Positions 23,220 through 33,526 of a stretch of 64,000 bases of DNA are shown here, in pieces. The first letter of the stretch is position 1, and each line of letters starts with the position of its first letter. This DNA is from Neolentinus lepideus HHB14362 ss-1 (Eukaryota > Basidiomycota > Agaricomycetes > Gloeophyllales > Gloeophyllaceae): contig KV425558.1 of assembly GCA_001632425.1 (NCBI GenBank), forward strand, positions 39,189 through 103,188. Direction: 5' to 3'. The notes under the pieces were generated by a model, which worked only from the letters and a program-made list of their open reading frames with translations, had not been told where the DNA came from and did no database searches. The translations under genes were made by a program, and so were the position numbers.

Positions 23220-24430
23220 TTATCCCCAGATGTCTTCCGCCGTAACTTCCCCAGCGGGTCTCTGCGGGCGGCCCTGGACGGCAGCCTGCTCTTCATCGTC
23301 CGGAGGTAACGCAATCGGTTGTCTAGGCTTGCGCAATCTCAGATATATGACGGTCAAAACCAAAGCTAACGGGTGGATGACCGTGAATGCCAATGCAGGT
23401 ATCTGGAGAGGCAAACAATTTAGGTATATGTCATTCAACGGTAGATTTGGTACATACCCAGACAGTAACACCTCTCCATTTGCCTATCCAGATGCTGACA
23501 TCCACCCACACTGCTCCGACACACCACACGAAGTCTTGTCTCCACACAATAACAATGAGAGATAGAAGGTTCGTACAGAGAATCACGAGCAGCGACGGTA
23601 GCGGGTATTTCATAGCCTCGTTAGGCTGCGACGGCGGGTATGTCAAATGCAGCATAATACTAAATGCACTTCAGCGCGACCCACAAGATCCCGTAAAACC
23701 TTGTAACTCACAAAATGCTAACCTCGATCCCGATATTTAATATCAGGATCAAGAACAGTTTCAACGGGGCATGAATAAGCACAAGATCCAAAGGGCGCTC
23801 TTTCCATGTGGCAGGAAGGTGATATATCGCGAGCACGATATTCGCGTAGATGAGGAGCGCGAGGAGGACGCCGAGAAAGATAGTCGAGAGCAGGAACTGC
23901 TGAAGCACCCATGCGATCGCCCAGAAGGCGACCACCCAGTTTGCAAAGACTAGAGAGATCCCAACGCCTTTCAGGAACGTTTTCTAATCAATGGCATTGT
24001 TATTGGTGAAACTGAAGGAATGAGAGAAGGGAAGAATACTTTTGTCTCAGGTTTGCGCGCGAGCACGAGGAGTAGGCAGTATCCAATTTGGAAGACATAG
24101 ATGAGAATGGCGTAAACTGCGATAGGCATCTTCGCGGGAGTTATTGGTGTAGGGTGCAGTGAGGATATGTCACCTGGAATTATCAGCAAGTCACGATGCG
24201 TTTTCACCTATTGAATGATGTAGAAATACCGATGCCTGGAGTCGCAATGACGGTGCAAACTAGCACTGTGGCCATGTTTATGACCAAAGACAACGGCGTT
24301 AAAACTTGTAGTCTATTGCATTGTTTAAATATTGTTAGCCTTACAACACTTTTGTAGGGTTTTCTCACCTAATGAGGTGCAGATAATCTCGTACCGCAGG
24401 ATGCGATGGGTCCAGAGGAAGGCCCTCCAT
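23220..24430 (-). CDS. Multi-pass membrane protein of a basidiomycete family
   Basis: Reassembled from six exons: 24369-24430, 24230-24312, 24040-24173, 23723-23983, 23458-23625 and 23220-23402, total 891 nt, 296 aa. The start MEGLPLDPSHPAVRDYLHL is followed by a first hydrophobic segment (LTPLSLVINMATVLVCTVIA), then GDISSLHPTPITPAKMP and about six more membrane segments. Characteristic phrases are IYVFQIGYCLLLVLARKPET, YHLPATWKERPLDLVLIHAP and IVWRQDFVWCVGAVW; the tail is hydrophilic (IALPPDDEEQ). Related proteins are common in Agaricomycetes, with distant resemblance to fungal membrane proteins of unknown function. There is no signal peptide. Function unknown. The 97-bp intron between exons 4 and 5 is longer than the others and might hide an alternative exon. 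Confidence 0.88.
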
Positions 24431-24749
24431 GGCTGAAAAAAATCCTGATGATGGTTTGAAGGAAACTCAAGAGTTGTATTGCAAGCAAAGAGTACACTCG
24501 AGGGTCTGAAGTCCAAGTAGAGGATCGTGAAGGCAAGTACGCGCAGACGAGGTCCAAAAATAAACTTAGTATGATGTCATTCTCAACCCTGAGGTGCTTC
24601 GCTGTGACTACGCAGTGTTACTTAAGTCTCTCACGAGGTCTCTTTACCACCCTGACTAAGTCTTTACCCGGGACTTCCTCTGCACCTTTCCCTCACGCTG
24701 ATTTCCTGCTCTTCCGTCAGACTTTCGTTTGGCCTATTCCCAATCAGCT

Positions 24750-25104
24750 ATGTCGACACCCCCGACGAGAAATGCCATTCTAAACCTCTACGCCTCCACG
24801 CTTCGTGCATCGAGAGCCTTCAGCTCGTATAACTTCCGGCAATACTTTATTCGGCGGACGAAGAGCAACTTTGAGCAGATCCGCGTGCGTCTCCTTTTTA
24901 TCAGCTCAATAATGCTGATTTTCAATTGTCTAATGGTGCTTCTTTCAGAACGAACAAGACGCCGCGAAGCTTACGGCATTCTACAACGAGGCTCGCAAGG
25001 AGCTCGCCGTGCTCAAGCGGGGAGCGGTCGTCAACCAGCTGTACGGTGGTTGGAAACTGGTCGTCGAGGACCAGAAACCTGAGCGAGAGCGAGGTGTCAA
25101 CTAA
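24750..25104 (+). CDS. ISD11: ISD11 / LYRM4-like Fe-S cluster biogenesis protein
   Basis: Two exons (24750-24884, 24949-25104) give 96 aa. Isd11 binds and stabilises the mitochondrial cysteine desulfurase Nfs1, together with acyl carrier protein, at the first step of iron-sulfur cluster assembly. The N-terminal helix reads LYASTLRASRAF, in the position of the LYR motif but with Ala in place of Arg. It is followed by the family hallmark YNFRQYFIRRTK, then NEARKELAVLKRG and NQLYGGWKLVVED, which matches the C-terminal part of the family. Length matches the usual 90-95 residues. The N-terminus is short, as in other Isd11 proteins that lack a long presequence. Confidence 0.9.
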
Positions 25105-25797
25105 AGCTGGAGTTGGACATGGGGACTGGCGGAGTTATGTACTACGTATGTCTGTCAACCAAGAGGAAGGCTTCGCCTGACAACAGTCTGTTCTAGTAGT
25201 GTATTATATGGCTAATTCCATGTGCAACAGTCCGAATGCATTGGATGGTCTATGGGTGGGACTTAGCTTTCCGAGCTTGTCCAACCAGAGCCGATCAGGT
25301 GCCTAGACGTCGAATTGCCTAATTTGTCATTCCTGTTACTGAACGCCTTCCTCATGTCCGACCAATTGCTTCTGTCTTGTTCTTAAAAAGGAATCGCCGT
25401 CCCTTAAGACGTCAACAACCCCATGAGAACAATACCGCTTGATGCGGTATTGTACTAGCCCCTCGCTTAAAAATGCTTATCGATTCGAAGGAAGGGGATT
25501 TGTTGTACAGCATGTACAGCGTGTACTGCACTTGCCACTCGTGTTTTTGTTATAAAATCCGGCGGTGTGGATCTCTATGGGCGATTACTTCGCGACGTCC
25601 TAGACGTTCTGTACTATAAGGTAAAGCTTTCATTTCGGTTAGCCGGTCGTGGTCTGGACTGACAATCCTTGATTGGAGTGTATATAACTTGTTTGTGGAC
25701 AGTGAACCAAGTGGACGAACCTTCTACGGCGCTGATAATCTTTCGCCTCACAACTTCACGCTAAGATCGACTACGACAATTCCTTACGATTTACGAT
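25105..25797. other. Intergenic region with a 10-bp hairpin
   Basis: Contains a perfect stem ACAATACCGC / GCGGTATTGT with a 5-base loop at 25430-25454, of unknown role. The right part (about 25675-25797) should be the promoter and 5' UTR of the kinase gene. Confidence 0.5.
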
Positions 25798-27974
25798 ATG
25801 AGCCTCCGCCGCCTCTTCAGAAAAAAGCAGAATAAAGGCACACGACCTACCACTACTGCTACGAATGAACACCATCCTGACACACACATTCTTGATATAT
25901 CTCATTCCAACCATAACATAATCGATATTACAGAGAGCGACCACAGCCACTATCCCTCAGGCAACACCAACACTGTAAATAGGCCACCTACCACTCTCAA
26001 TCTACACGAACCACCAATCCAACATGGAAATATGCGGAGGAACTCTATGAGGCGCAGTTTCCTCGCGCAATTCCAAGGGAGGCCACCGGCAGATATTAGA
26101 GAACGAAAGGAGTTGCCACCTTTGCCAGATGACGAACCACCAGCTTCTCCTTACATCACCAACGATCCCGGTTCGAATGGCCACCACAAACATAGACCAG
26201 CACACCAACATCCGCCAAAGAGACAAAACTCGCTTCTACGAGCGCTGAACTTCCTCGCTCCCCGCCCGTCTCTCCCTGAGGCTTCTCGGCCATGGCGGGA
26301 GTCGGTTTATCCCAACGCACTGCGTGACTCGGGTGTATCGATCAGAGCAATCGATATCGATAGACAACACCGCTGGGAACTAGTACGGGCGCTCGAAACG
26401 AGAGACCTCTCCCTACTGCGTCTCGCCCGCGAGCACCCTGCGGAACTCGTCAACGCCGCACCAGAGAAAACCATGGTCCACCTCGCGTACAACGAGGGCC
26501 GCTATGCTGTTGTCAAGTCTGTGCGCGTTGATCCGAGTGATTTTCCTGACCCGGAAGAAGAGGTAGACGACGAAGGCGCTCCGATACGGAGGAGCAAGGG
26601 AAAACACAAGGACAAGAACGTCCCGGTGTATATTAACGAAGTCAAGATTTTGAAGCGGATCCGCAGGCTTGAGGGCGAGTCTGGCCCTAACCGACGGCTT
26701 AGCCCGTACGTGTTGAGGCCGGTTGTGAACCCGCATGGAAGTGATTTCTTCTGGGCATCGAGGTTCGGCTACTTGCATATGGCTATGGTACGCGAGTTGC
26801 GACAGCGATGTTCTACTTATCTGAATCAACATGAGCAGGAATGGTGTCCACTGGGTGATCTCGCGCGATGCGCGAACTTCCTGGACGACGAGGGCCTCGT
26901 CCGAGTCGCAGCACACCTCGTCAGTCATTCCTCATCAGCCCTCCTATGCGTCCGTTAACTTGCAACACTCATCCCCAGACCCACGGTCTCCACTGGCTGC
27001 ATCAGAACGGCATTGTCCACCACGACTTGAAACCAGGCAACGTCCTCGTCGACCAGCGAGGCAACTGCGTCATTGCAGATTTCGGCGCATCCAGGCTGAT
27101 CGTCGAGGGGAAGCCTTTCTCCACTGCCGACAAGGGTGTAGTGTGCACTGCCGAATATGCAGCGCCAGAGTTGTTCCGCGGCGCTGCGAAGTATGACCAG
27201 GCAATTGACTGGTGGTCGCTCGGAGCGTGCTTGTTCAGATTGAAGACCAAGACGGTCAGTGCATCTTTTCCAAGTTGCTGAGCAAGGATTGATGATATGA
27301 GCAATTGCGTAGACGCTCTACTCAGGCGATTGGGCAGAGATAGAAAAACAAATTTCGCGGGGCCTGCCGCGTGATCTCGAAGATAGACTAAAGGACGCGG
27401 ATGCCTCAAAGTTCCTGAAAGAGTTCGTTGGGAAGGTAGGCACGGCTGGCTTCGGTGGCAAGCGTTCATGATCTCATCTACCATTCTAAAGCTGCTGTCC
27501 CAAAACCCTTCCAAAAGACTGCAAGGTTCTGACGCGTTATCGCACAAGTATCTCAAGCCTGTGTGAGATACTCCAGCTGTTCAGTTGCCGAAATTACATC
27601 TAATGGTATTTTACAGGGATCCGATTCAATTGGCTAATGGAGGTTGTCCAATCTTCCCACCTACAGACCTTTCACCCGAGAGCGAATTAATATCCAACGG
27701 AATACCTGACAACGAGGAACCAGCTCCCTGGGCAGAGTCTGATGTCAACAACCTGAAGAAACTATTGCGATCACAGGGCATCTCTATATCCGTGAAGAAC
27801 AATCTAAACCCGGAGGTTGTTCACCGACAGAATAAGTACGATCGGGTCAAGAGCTACTGGGAGGCGGTGACTAGATCCGCTAGTGCTACGACGAGGTCAC
27901 GGAATGCTAGTGCAAGCCATGCCACTGGTGAAGGGACAAGCGGGACTACGAGCGGGACAACTTCAGGAGGTTGA
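25798..27974 (+). CDS. Serine/threonine protein kinase with long disordered N-terminus
   Basis: Exons 25798-26787, 26839-26919, 26979-27254, 27313-27435, 27492-27562 and 27617-27974 total 1899 nt, 632 aa. Residues 1 to about 190 are basic, His/Asn/Pro-rich and disordered. The kinase domain runs from about 225 to 510: ATP lysine in YAVVKSVRV, hinge LHMAMEWCPLGDL (formed only if the 51-bp in-frame intron 26788-26838 is removed), catalytic loop VHHDLKPGN (residues 370-378, D373), DFG at 391-393, then AEYAAPE and WWSLGACLF. The HRD arginine is replaced by His. An AGC-like C-terminal tail follows (DPIQLANGGCPIFPPTD), ending Ser/Thr/Gly-rich. It most resembles AGC-type kinases. A long charged insertion sits between the ATP lysine and the glutamate helix. 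Substrates unknown. Confidence 0.88.
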
Positions 27975-28457
27975 GTCGAAGTTTCGGATAACATGTATTC
28001 TTTTGGGTTATTTCGCTGTTACTTCCACGGTGGCAGCGGAGTCTAGTTATGTGCTCTGGTAAGATGCGGTGTGCAGTCGTAGAGTGTTAATTGGGTACAC
28101 TTAATGGCTAATACCGCCTTCGCGCATGGGATGCGTGCATCTCTACTGATGACGCTGCCAAAGTCGTACAGGAGAGTTTCATGTACTGGTCGCCTGCCCC
28201 CTTGATTGGTGGACAATCCATAACGCGCCACACATGATGCATGATGGACCACAGCAGTCGGTGCCGAAGAGATGAAATCTCCTGTAGCAACATCCGATCA
28301 TCCATGCATGCTCTAAAGTTATGGTGTACGTTAACGATAGTATTCTTACAGAGAGGATGACAACGTAATAGATACATAAACGAGAACCAGATTAATGAAG
28401 CTTGTACACGTACGAAACTCCTCAAGCTTCCCACTCGGCTCAGGAGCTCTTGGAAGT
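27975..28457. other. Convergent intergenic region
   Basis: 3' flanks of the kinase gene and of the minus-strand membrane protein gene; only short unsupported frames. Confidence 0.5.
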
Positions 28458-30090
28458 TTAGCATGCCTCGACGTCTCGTACCTTATCTGGATCGCCTTGG
28501 TCTGATGATTTGAGGGTGTCACTCCTATCTCTGGGCTCGATGCTGTGCACTTCGCATGTGGCGTCGCTTGTTTGAACGCCACTGGGTTGACGGGCGAACT
28601 GGATGGTGGAGAGTTGATCTCCTTTTCTGAAGTTCTGGTGCACCTTTACCGAGTATTCCGCTGTCTGGTCGGATACCGTTTTGCCAAGGGCAACAAGGAG
28701 AATGATGACTGTCGGGATGATGCCCTGTTGCAGAAAGGTGAGTTCGCGTCATCACTTCGTGCGTAAATCATCATACCACGAGCTGCTGTGAGATATTGGT
28801 TACGACACCCTGTATTATGAGCAAAAGATCAGCACGTTTTTTATTTTCTCGAATTCCTGACGACATCGTACATTGCCCAGCGTAATTGATCCCATAGTGG
28901 AGGTAACGTTCAAGCCGCCAAAAACTGCATACAATACCAAGCACATGGAATAGAGGGCGCCTGTCTCCAGTCTGATAGAGAACCATCATAAGTTAAGACG
29001 GGTATATTGCATCATACCGTACGTACAGAAGCCATGCCAATCGAAGGTACCTGCGCTTTCTCTCCCCCATATTTCGCGTCAGCTTCCATATCCGGAACGC
29101 TACGCTGACAATCATTACGTCAAACATGATCCAGCGAATGGAGTCTCACCTATCAAACCCGACATCAACACGTTTGTGACACAGGACGCTGCAGACATAG
29201 CGACGATGGTCGCATTTTCTTGTGTCGCTAACTTTGCCCTTTCCGATGCAGGTTCAACTGTACCGAGAGGTGTAACCAGTCTTATTGAATACGCCTTAAT
29301 ATCGAAAGCAGCAAAGGCAAATCCACATGCTTCAGGGTGATAAGTCAGATCAGTAGTTCCTGACAGATATAAACAACGCACACACCTGTCGTAGCAAGGA
29401 GTAATATAGTAGGAACAACAACGATAGATGGCCGCCTATCCCATAGCACGTAGCAACGCCATATCTGTGCACAAGGGATCATCAACACCCAAGTACAGCC
29501 AACAAAAATGTATTGAAGACCGACCAGGAGTCCGTCCGCAATGAGGCTGACACAGAATTGAGAACGATTTAGGCTTTTGTGGCTCATGAAAATATAGTAC
29601 CTACTTGGCAAATGGAACGAGCATATCTCCGATGACAGAACCAAGGGCAAATTGGAGGTTAACATGTTTTAAGGCCGGATCGCCTCCGTCGGATCCATCA
29701 GGCTCCAAGTCAGTGGTCACGAAGTCTTGCCAGAACGTGATCGCCGCCTGAGCAGTGGACAATAGATAAAGCGCCACGGTCACCATCAGCAATTTCAGAC
29801 GGAGAGGCGACGCTTTCTGGCGGAAAATCAGGGCGTACAAGCATGTTCCGAAGATCATGGTGTAAGCCCCTATAGAGGAACTATAAGATATCGTCAAGCC
29901 GCCTCTATGCTAGACCATACCATAGAGATATGTAGAAACCTAGGTAAAGACTGTCAGCATATGGGATTATGGTGCAAGATGCTTCGCTACGCACGAGCAG
30001 AATGACCATGCTTTGCTGCGCAATGTATCGAGAACATTCACTTATCATTAAGTAAGACATGCATACCTGGTTCCAATTCAGGCTAGACAT
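28458..30090 (-). CDS. Seven-transmembrane-type basidiomycete membrane protein
   Basis: A minus-strand gene with many small exons. The first exon is 30067-30090 (MSSLNWNQ); others include about 29626-29900, 29385-29587, 29155-29340 and a last exon at 28458 to about 28720. Hydrophobic segments recur: SLYLGFYISL, AYTMIFGTCLYALIF, LRLKLLMVTVALYLLSTAQAA, then SVIGDMLVPFANLIADGLLV, IWRCYVLWDRRPSIVVVPT, a loop with PLGTVEPASERA, and IIPTVIILLVALGK. A hydrophilic Ser/Asp-rich tail ends the protein (EPRDRSDTLKSSDQGDP). The phrase ending IADGLLV followed by WRCYVLW is typical of a large family of membrane proteins in Agaricomycetes. Function unknown; receptor-like topology is only inferred. Exact borders around 28770-29000 are not resolved. 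Confidence 0.75.
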
Positions 30091-32131
30091 CGTTGCACGC
30101 AGGACTTGGGAATGAGGAAGAAAACACAGTATTCTCCAATCGAACGAAATGGAAGACTCGCGTATATCCTGCAGGATGTTGGGACTTTATATCGGCTCAC
30201 ATCAACGCATTTGACCAATAGATGTAAGCACAATTCAGGCACAGCGAAGCACTGCAGCGGGTCGTTTACTGACCATTCTACTAGACCAATCGGGGTAAAC
30301 CTTGAAAAGAACGTAAAGCGCATAGCCTCATGCAGATATCGCATTCTTAGGAAGGTGCAGCACTCACAGCTGCACTCGGAGTGACCCATATAGGATTCGT
30401 CACCTACCTATCTCCTGCTGTTTCAGACGGCATCATGATGGTGACCTTGGTCAGAAAGGCCACCATCATGAAGCTCATCCAGCTCTTCGTGGCTCGGTAA
30501 GTTCCGATTCAAGTTGGACGCCTTTACCGCATCACCGTGATGAGCGCTCTCTCTAGCAGCCTGATAAGATATTGACTATTGACCGGGAGGGGATACTCAG
30601 CCTCATGTTCATAGTCCGGATGTTTTTGCAAATCTTAGCCATTCGAAGTGTGCTAAAGGAGTGAAGGTTAACAACGACGACAGCGGACGGTTTGAATGTG
30701 CACAGCTTCTCCAACATATCTCTAAGCGACAGACGGAGAACCTCATCCGCAACTGCGTCTTCCAACGTCGTGCGGTGATTGATCGATGATCCTTGGTCTT
30801 TATTTAGGGTAAGTACTCTAACATGAATCTGGGAAGCTTTCTGCTACAGTAAGACAGAAACTTGATGTTAAAATATAGCGTTTTCATACCGGATCGTCTC
30901 CGTCTTTTCTAGTAAGCTTCAGATTATCACATATTGTGCTATTTAACCTTAATGAGGCCGGGATCATGGCCCATATACAGCAGTGAACGTCCTTGGATGT
31001 CAGAGGGATCGGACCCTCGAACCTCGCAGAGCTCCCGCGAGGTGCTGATCATTTGCGACTCGCCAGAGACAACATGCCGAACCAGATCACAGAGGTCAAC
31101 GAAAGCGAAAAACTTGCGAGTGGATGGAATACGTTCGATCCCGCTCTAGATACCAGTATATGTCGACAAGGAGCACAATTTGAAGGGGCAAATGGCTCAC
31201 AAAATGAAGACGGTGGTTCAGGTAAAGTTCAGGTAAGTCATATGTAATAACATACCAACTCAGTGTAGGTTCCGGCGAAGTCCGACATGCCTTCTCTAAG
31301 AGGCTTATACCCTTTTTGGTGTTTCTGTTAGGTGGGCACTCTGTGTAGCCTATATCAACATCTTTTTGCAATGCAGAGCAAGAAGATAGGTCTTTGTCCG
31401 CGACTACGGTGAGTCGATTACCTGTCAATTAGTGATTGACTGCTTGTGAAGCGGAATGAAAGTACTCATCCCGGTTGCATGATGTACATGATTCAGGATG
31501 GCTACGTTATACCGTGATATCGTGGACACGGATATGATGGATAGTAGTTGTAATTGGTCTTATATGCGGTTTCTGTGAGACCGCACCTTGCTAGCCATCT
31601 TCTAATAGTGACATACCGCAGCCCCACTCTCACCGGTGAAGGGATCAGGGACACGACACGGACCTGCATCTGAAGGGAAACCTCCGCTCTGCATCAGACG
31701 CAATAGTTTCGAGATGTCAGTATCGCCACATCGTAGAAGGCCCACCTTACACCAAGAGCTCACATCGACGATCACCAACTCGGGACCCGCAATGGCGGAA
31801 TTCCGCAACAACGGTTCGGCTGATGCCAGAACCATAAGGTTCTCGAGTGCTTGCGACTGTGAGACCACGGTCGTGGTGCGTTGAGTAACAAACCGGTGAT
31901 TCGGGGAGATGTGGCAGTCAGAGAGGTAAATGCTGCTCTCGTGGACGGGCCAGGGAACGTAGAATCTGAACGTGCGCTGCCTAACCATGTACATCCCTTC
32001 CGGTGCAGCTGCATCGTATCGACCATTTGGAGCGGCTGCTTGGAATGCCCATCGCTAGAAAGCTATGAAGACAATAAACGAGAAATACGGCGGGACGAGC
32101 CCATGAATTTATCGGATATACTCCTAGATAA
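30091..32131. other. Two-kilobase gene-poor region
   Basis: No gene firmly supported. A plus-strand frame at about 31074-31231 (begins MPNQITEVNESEK) ends at a GTAAGT donor. A minus-strand frame at 31602-31994 (131 codons) is also open. Neither can be extended into a recognisable protein. A hairpin with 10-bp perfect outer stems (CATGATGGTG / CACCATCATG) plus an inner CCTT/AAGG stem lies at 30434-30470. Confidence 0.45.
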
Positions 32132-32185
32132 GGACTGTCGATAGTTACTATTCTCAGCGCTGAGAACAGTAACTATCAACAGTCC
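32132..32185. repeat. 54-bp near-perfect palindrome with no spacer
   Basis: Arms 32132-32158 and 32159-32185 are inverted copies with two mismatches in 27 positions; the centre is CTCAGCGCTGAG. It could extrude as a cruciform or form a long hairpin in RNA. It lies about 400 bp upstream of RCF1. It may be the remnant of a foldback element. Confidence 0.7.
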
Positions 32186-32361
32186 AGGCGTACCTTTAAA
32201 TGTACGGGCCTTCCAAGACGACCCATGAACATTGAACACGACGAACAATCTCTTTAATGTTCACATAATGGCTGACGCGAATTGCAGTCGTTGTCGATGG
32301 AATATTTGAGAGTAGTTATTGTGGCCTTGTGGCTAAGATCAACGCCGCGTCTGAATCTCCC

Positions 32362-32377
32362 ATTGGTCTACCATTGG
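32362..32377 (+). promoter_or_regulatory. Paired CCAAT boxes (inverted) upstream of RCF1
   Basis: Two copies of CATTGGTC (CCAAT on the other strand) lie 11 bp apart, about 215-230 bp before the RCF1 ATG. The CCAAT-binding HAP complex is an established activator of respiratory genes in fungi, so these are plausible HAP sites; this is inferred from position. Confidence 0.4.
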
Positions 32378-32589
32378 TCCCGAAGCTCTTCCTCGTGCCG
32401 TCCTCTTCCTTTGCCTGCGCCAATATTGTCTTCAAGTCCTTAGACAGTATTCATCTATATTATTACCAACTTCTCTGTTTTCCCATCACCGCTCGAGGCA
32501 CTATCGCCTCGATACATTTTACGAGCCTATAACTGCGATACTCCGAGTCTTCAAAGCTTCAATACTCGGACTCGACGCGCGCAATCAAA

Positions 32590-33226
32590 ATGAGCCTCAC
32601 GACGCCCATCACGGCAACAGAGTCGCACGAGACATTCAAGGACAAGGCCATCCGGAGGTTCAAAGAGGAGCCGCTGGTGCCCATCGGTTCGTAGAGCAAC
32701 ACCATTCCCTTCTCTCCTCTCCTCGCACTCCATTTTAACCTCTTCTCCCATCCCGACAGGCACGCTAGCGACATGCTACGCCTTAACCATGGCGATGATC
32801 AGAATGCGCTCGGGGCAGCCAAAATCCTTCAACCGCTGGCTGCGCGTGCGCATCATCGCACAGGGCCTGACTGTCGCCGCGGTCGTCGCGGGCTCGTACG
32901 CGTTCGGGCGGACGCAACAGCAGTTAGAGGCGAAGGCGCGCGCGGATCAGGAACGCATTCTCGAGAATGCGGCGAAGGAGAGGCGGGAGTTTGAGGAGCG
33001 GCTGAGGGGGGCGGAGGAGGCGCATGAGAGGGAGGTGAAGGGTGGGTGGTGGCGGAAGGGCGAGAGCAAGACGGAGATGGTGGAGAGGACAGATAAGGGC
33101 GTTGGAGTGAGGGAGGTGGGAAAGGAGGGCGGCGGTTCTAGTGGAAGTAGTTGGTGGGGGTTGGTTGGGTATGGCTGGGTGTGGGGGTCGCCGAAGGACG
33201 AGAAGGGAGAGACAAAGTCATCATAG
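32590..33226 (+). CDS. RCF1: Respiratory supercomplex factor 1 (HIG1 domain)
   Basis: Two exons, 32590-32686 and 32760-33226, encode 187 aa. Rcf1 sits in the mitochondrial inner membrane and helps assemble cytochrome c oxidase with the bc1 complex. The N-terminal part ESHETFKDKAIRRFKEEPLVPIG leads into the first membrane helix (TLATCYALTMAMIRM). The HIG1 type 1 signature follows (FNRWLRVRIIAQG; R-x-R-x3-Q), then a second helix (TVAAVVAGSYAFG) and a long coiled-coil Gln/Glu/Arg-rich tail. The tail ends in a glycine/tryptophan-rich stretch (SSWWGLVGYGWVWGSP) that looks lineage-specific. Paired CCAAT elements upstream fit respiratory regulation. Confidence 0.93.
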
Positions 33227-33526
33227 GTGTGAGCGATCATGCAGTTGAACCGTTCGTTTCGATGTATTATAGTCTTCGCTGCTCGAACCCGACTCACGCA
33301 CTCTAGTCCTCCCTTCCCATCCAGACACTGTTGTATCAAGAAACTTTCATAACTATCCACTAATCCAATCAATCCCATAATTCACTCAGGATGTGACGCA
33401 TGCGCTCTGCAGCGCGTTTACTCCTCTCAATCTTTGTTTCCTTTCATTCTGAAGACCAACTAATCGCAAGTATAACGCTACAGCACGCATAACAATACAC
33501 GACTCATCTGACATATATACGACATC
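33227..33526. other. Convergent intergenic region
   Basis: 3' flanks of RCF1 and of the minus-strand WW-domain gene; pyrimidine-rich; no gene. Confidence 0.55.
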
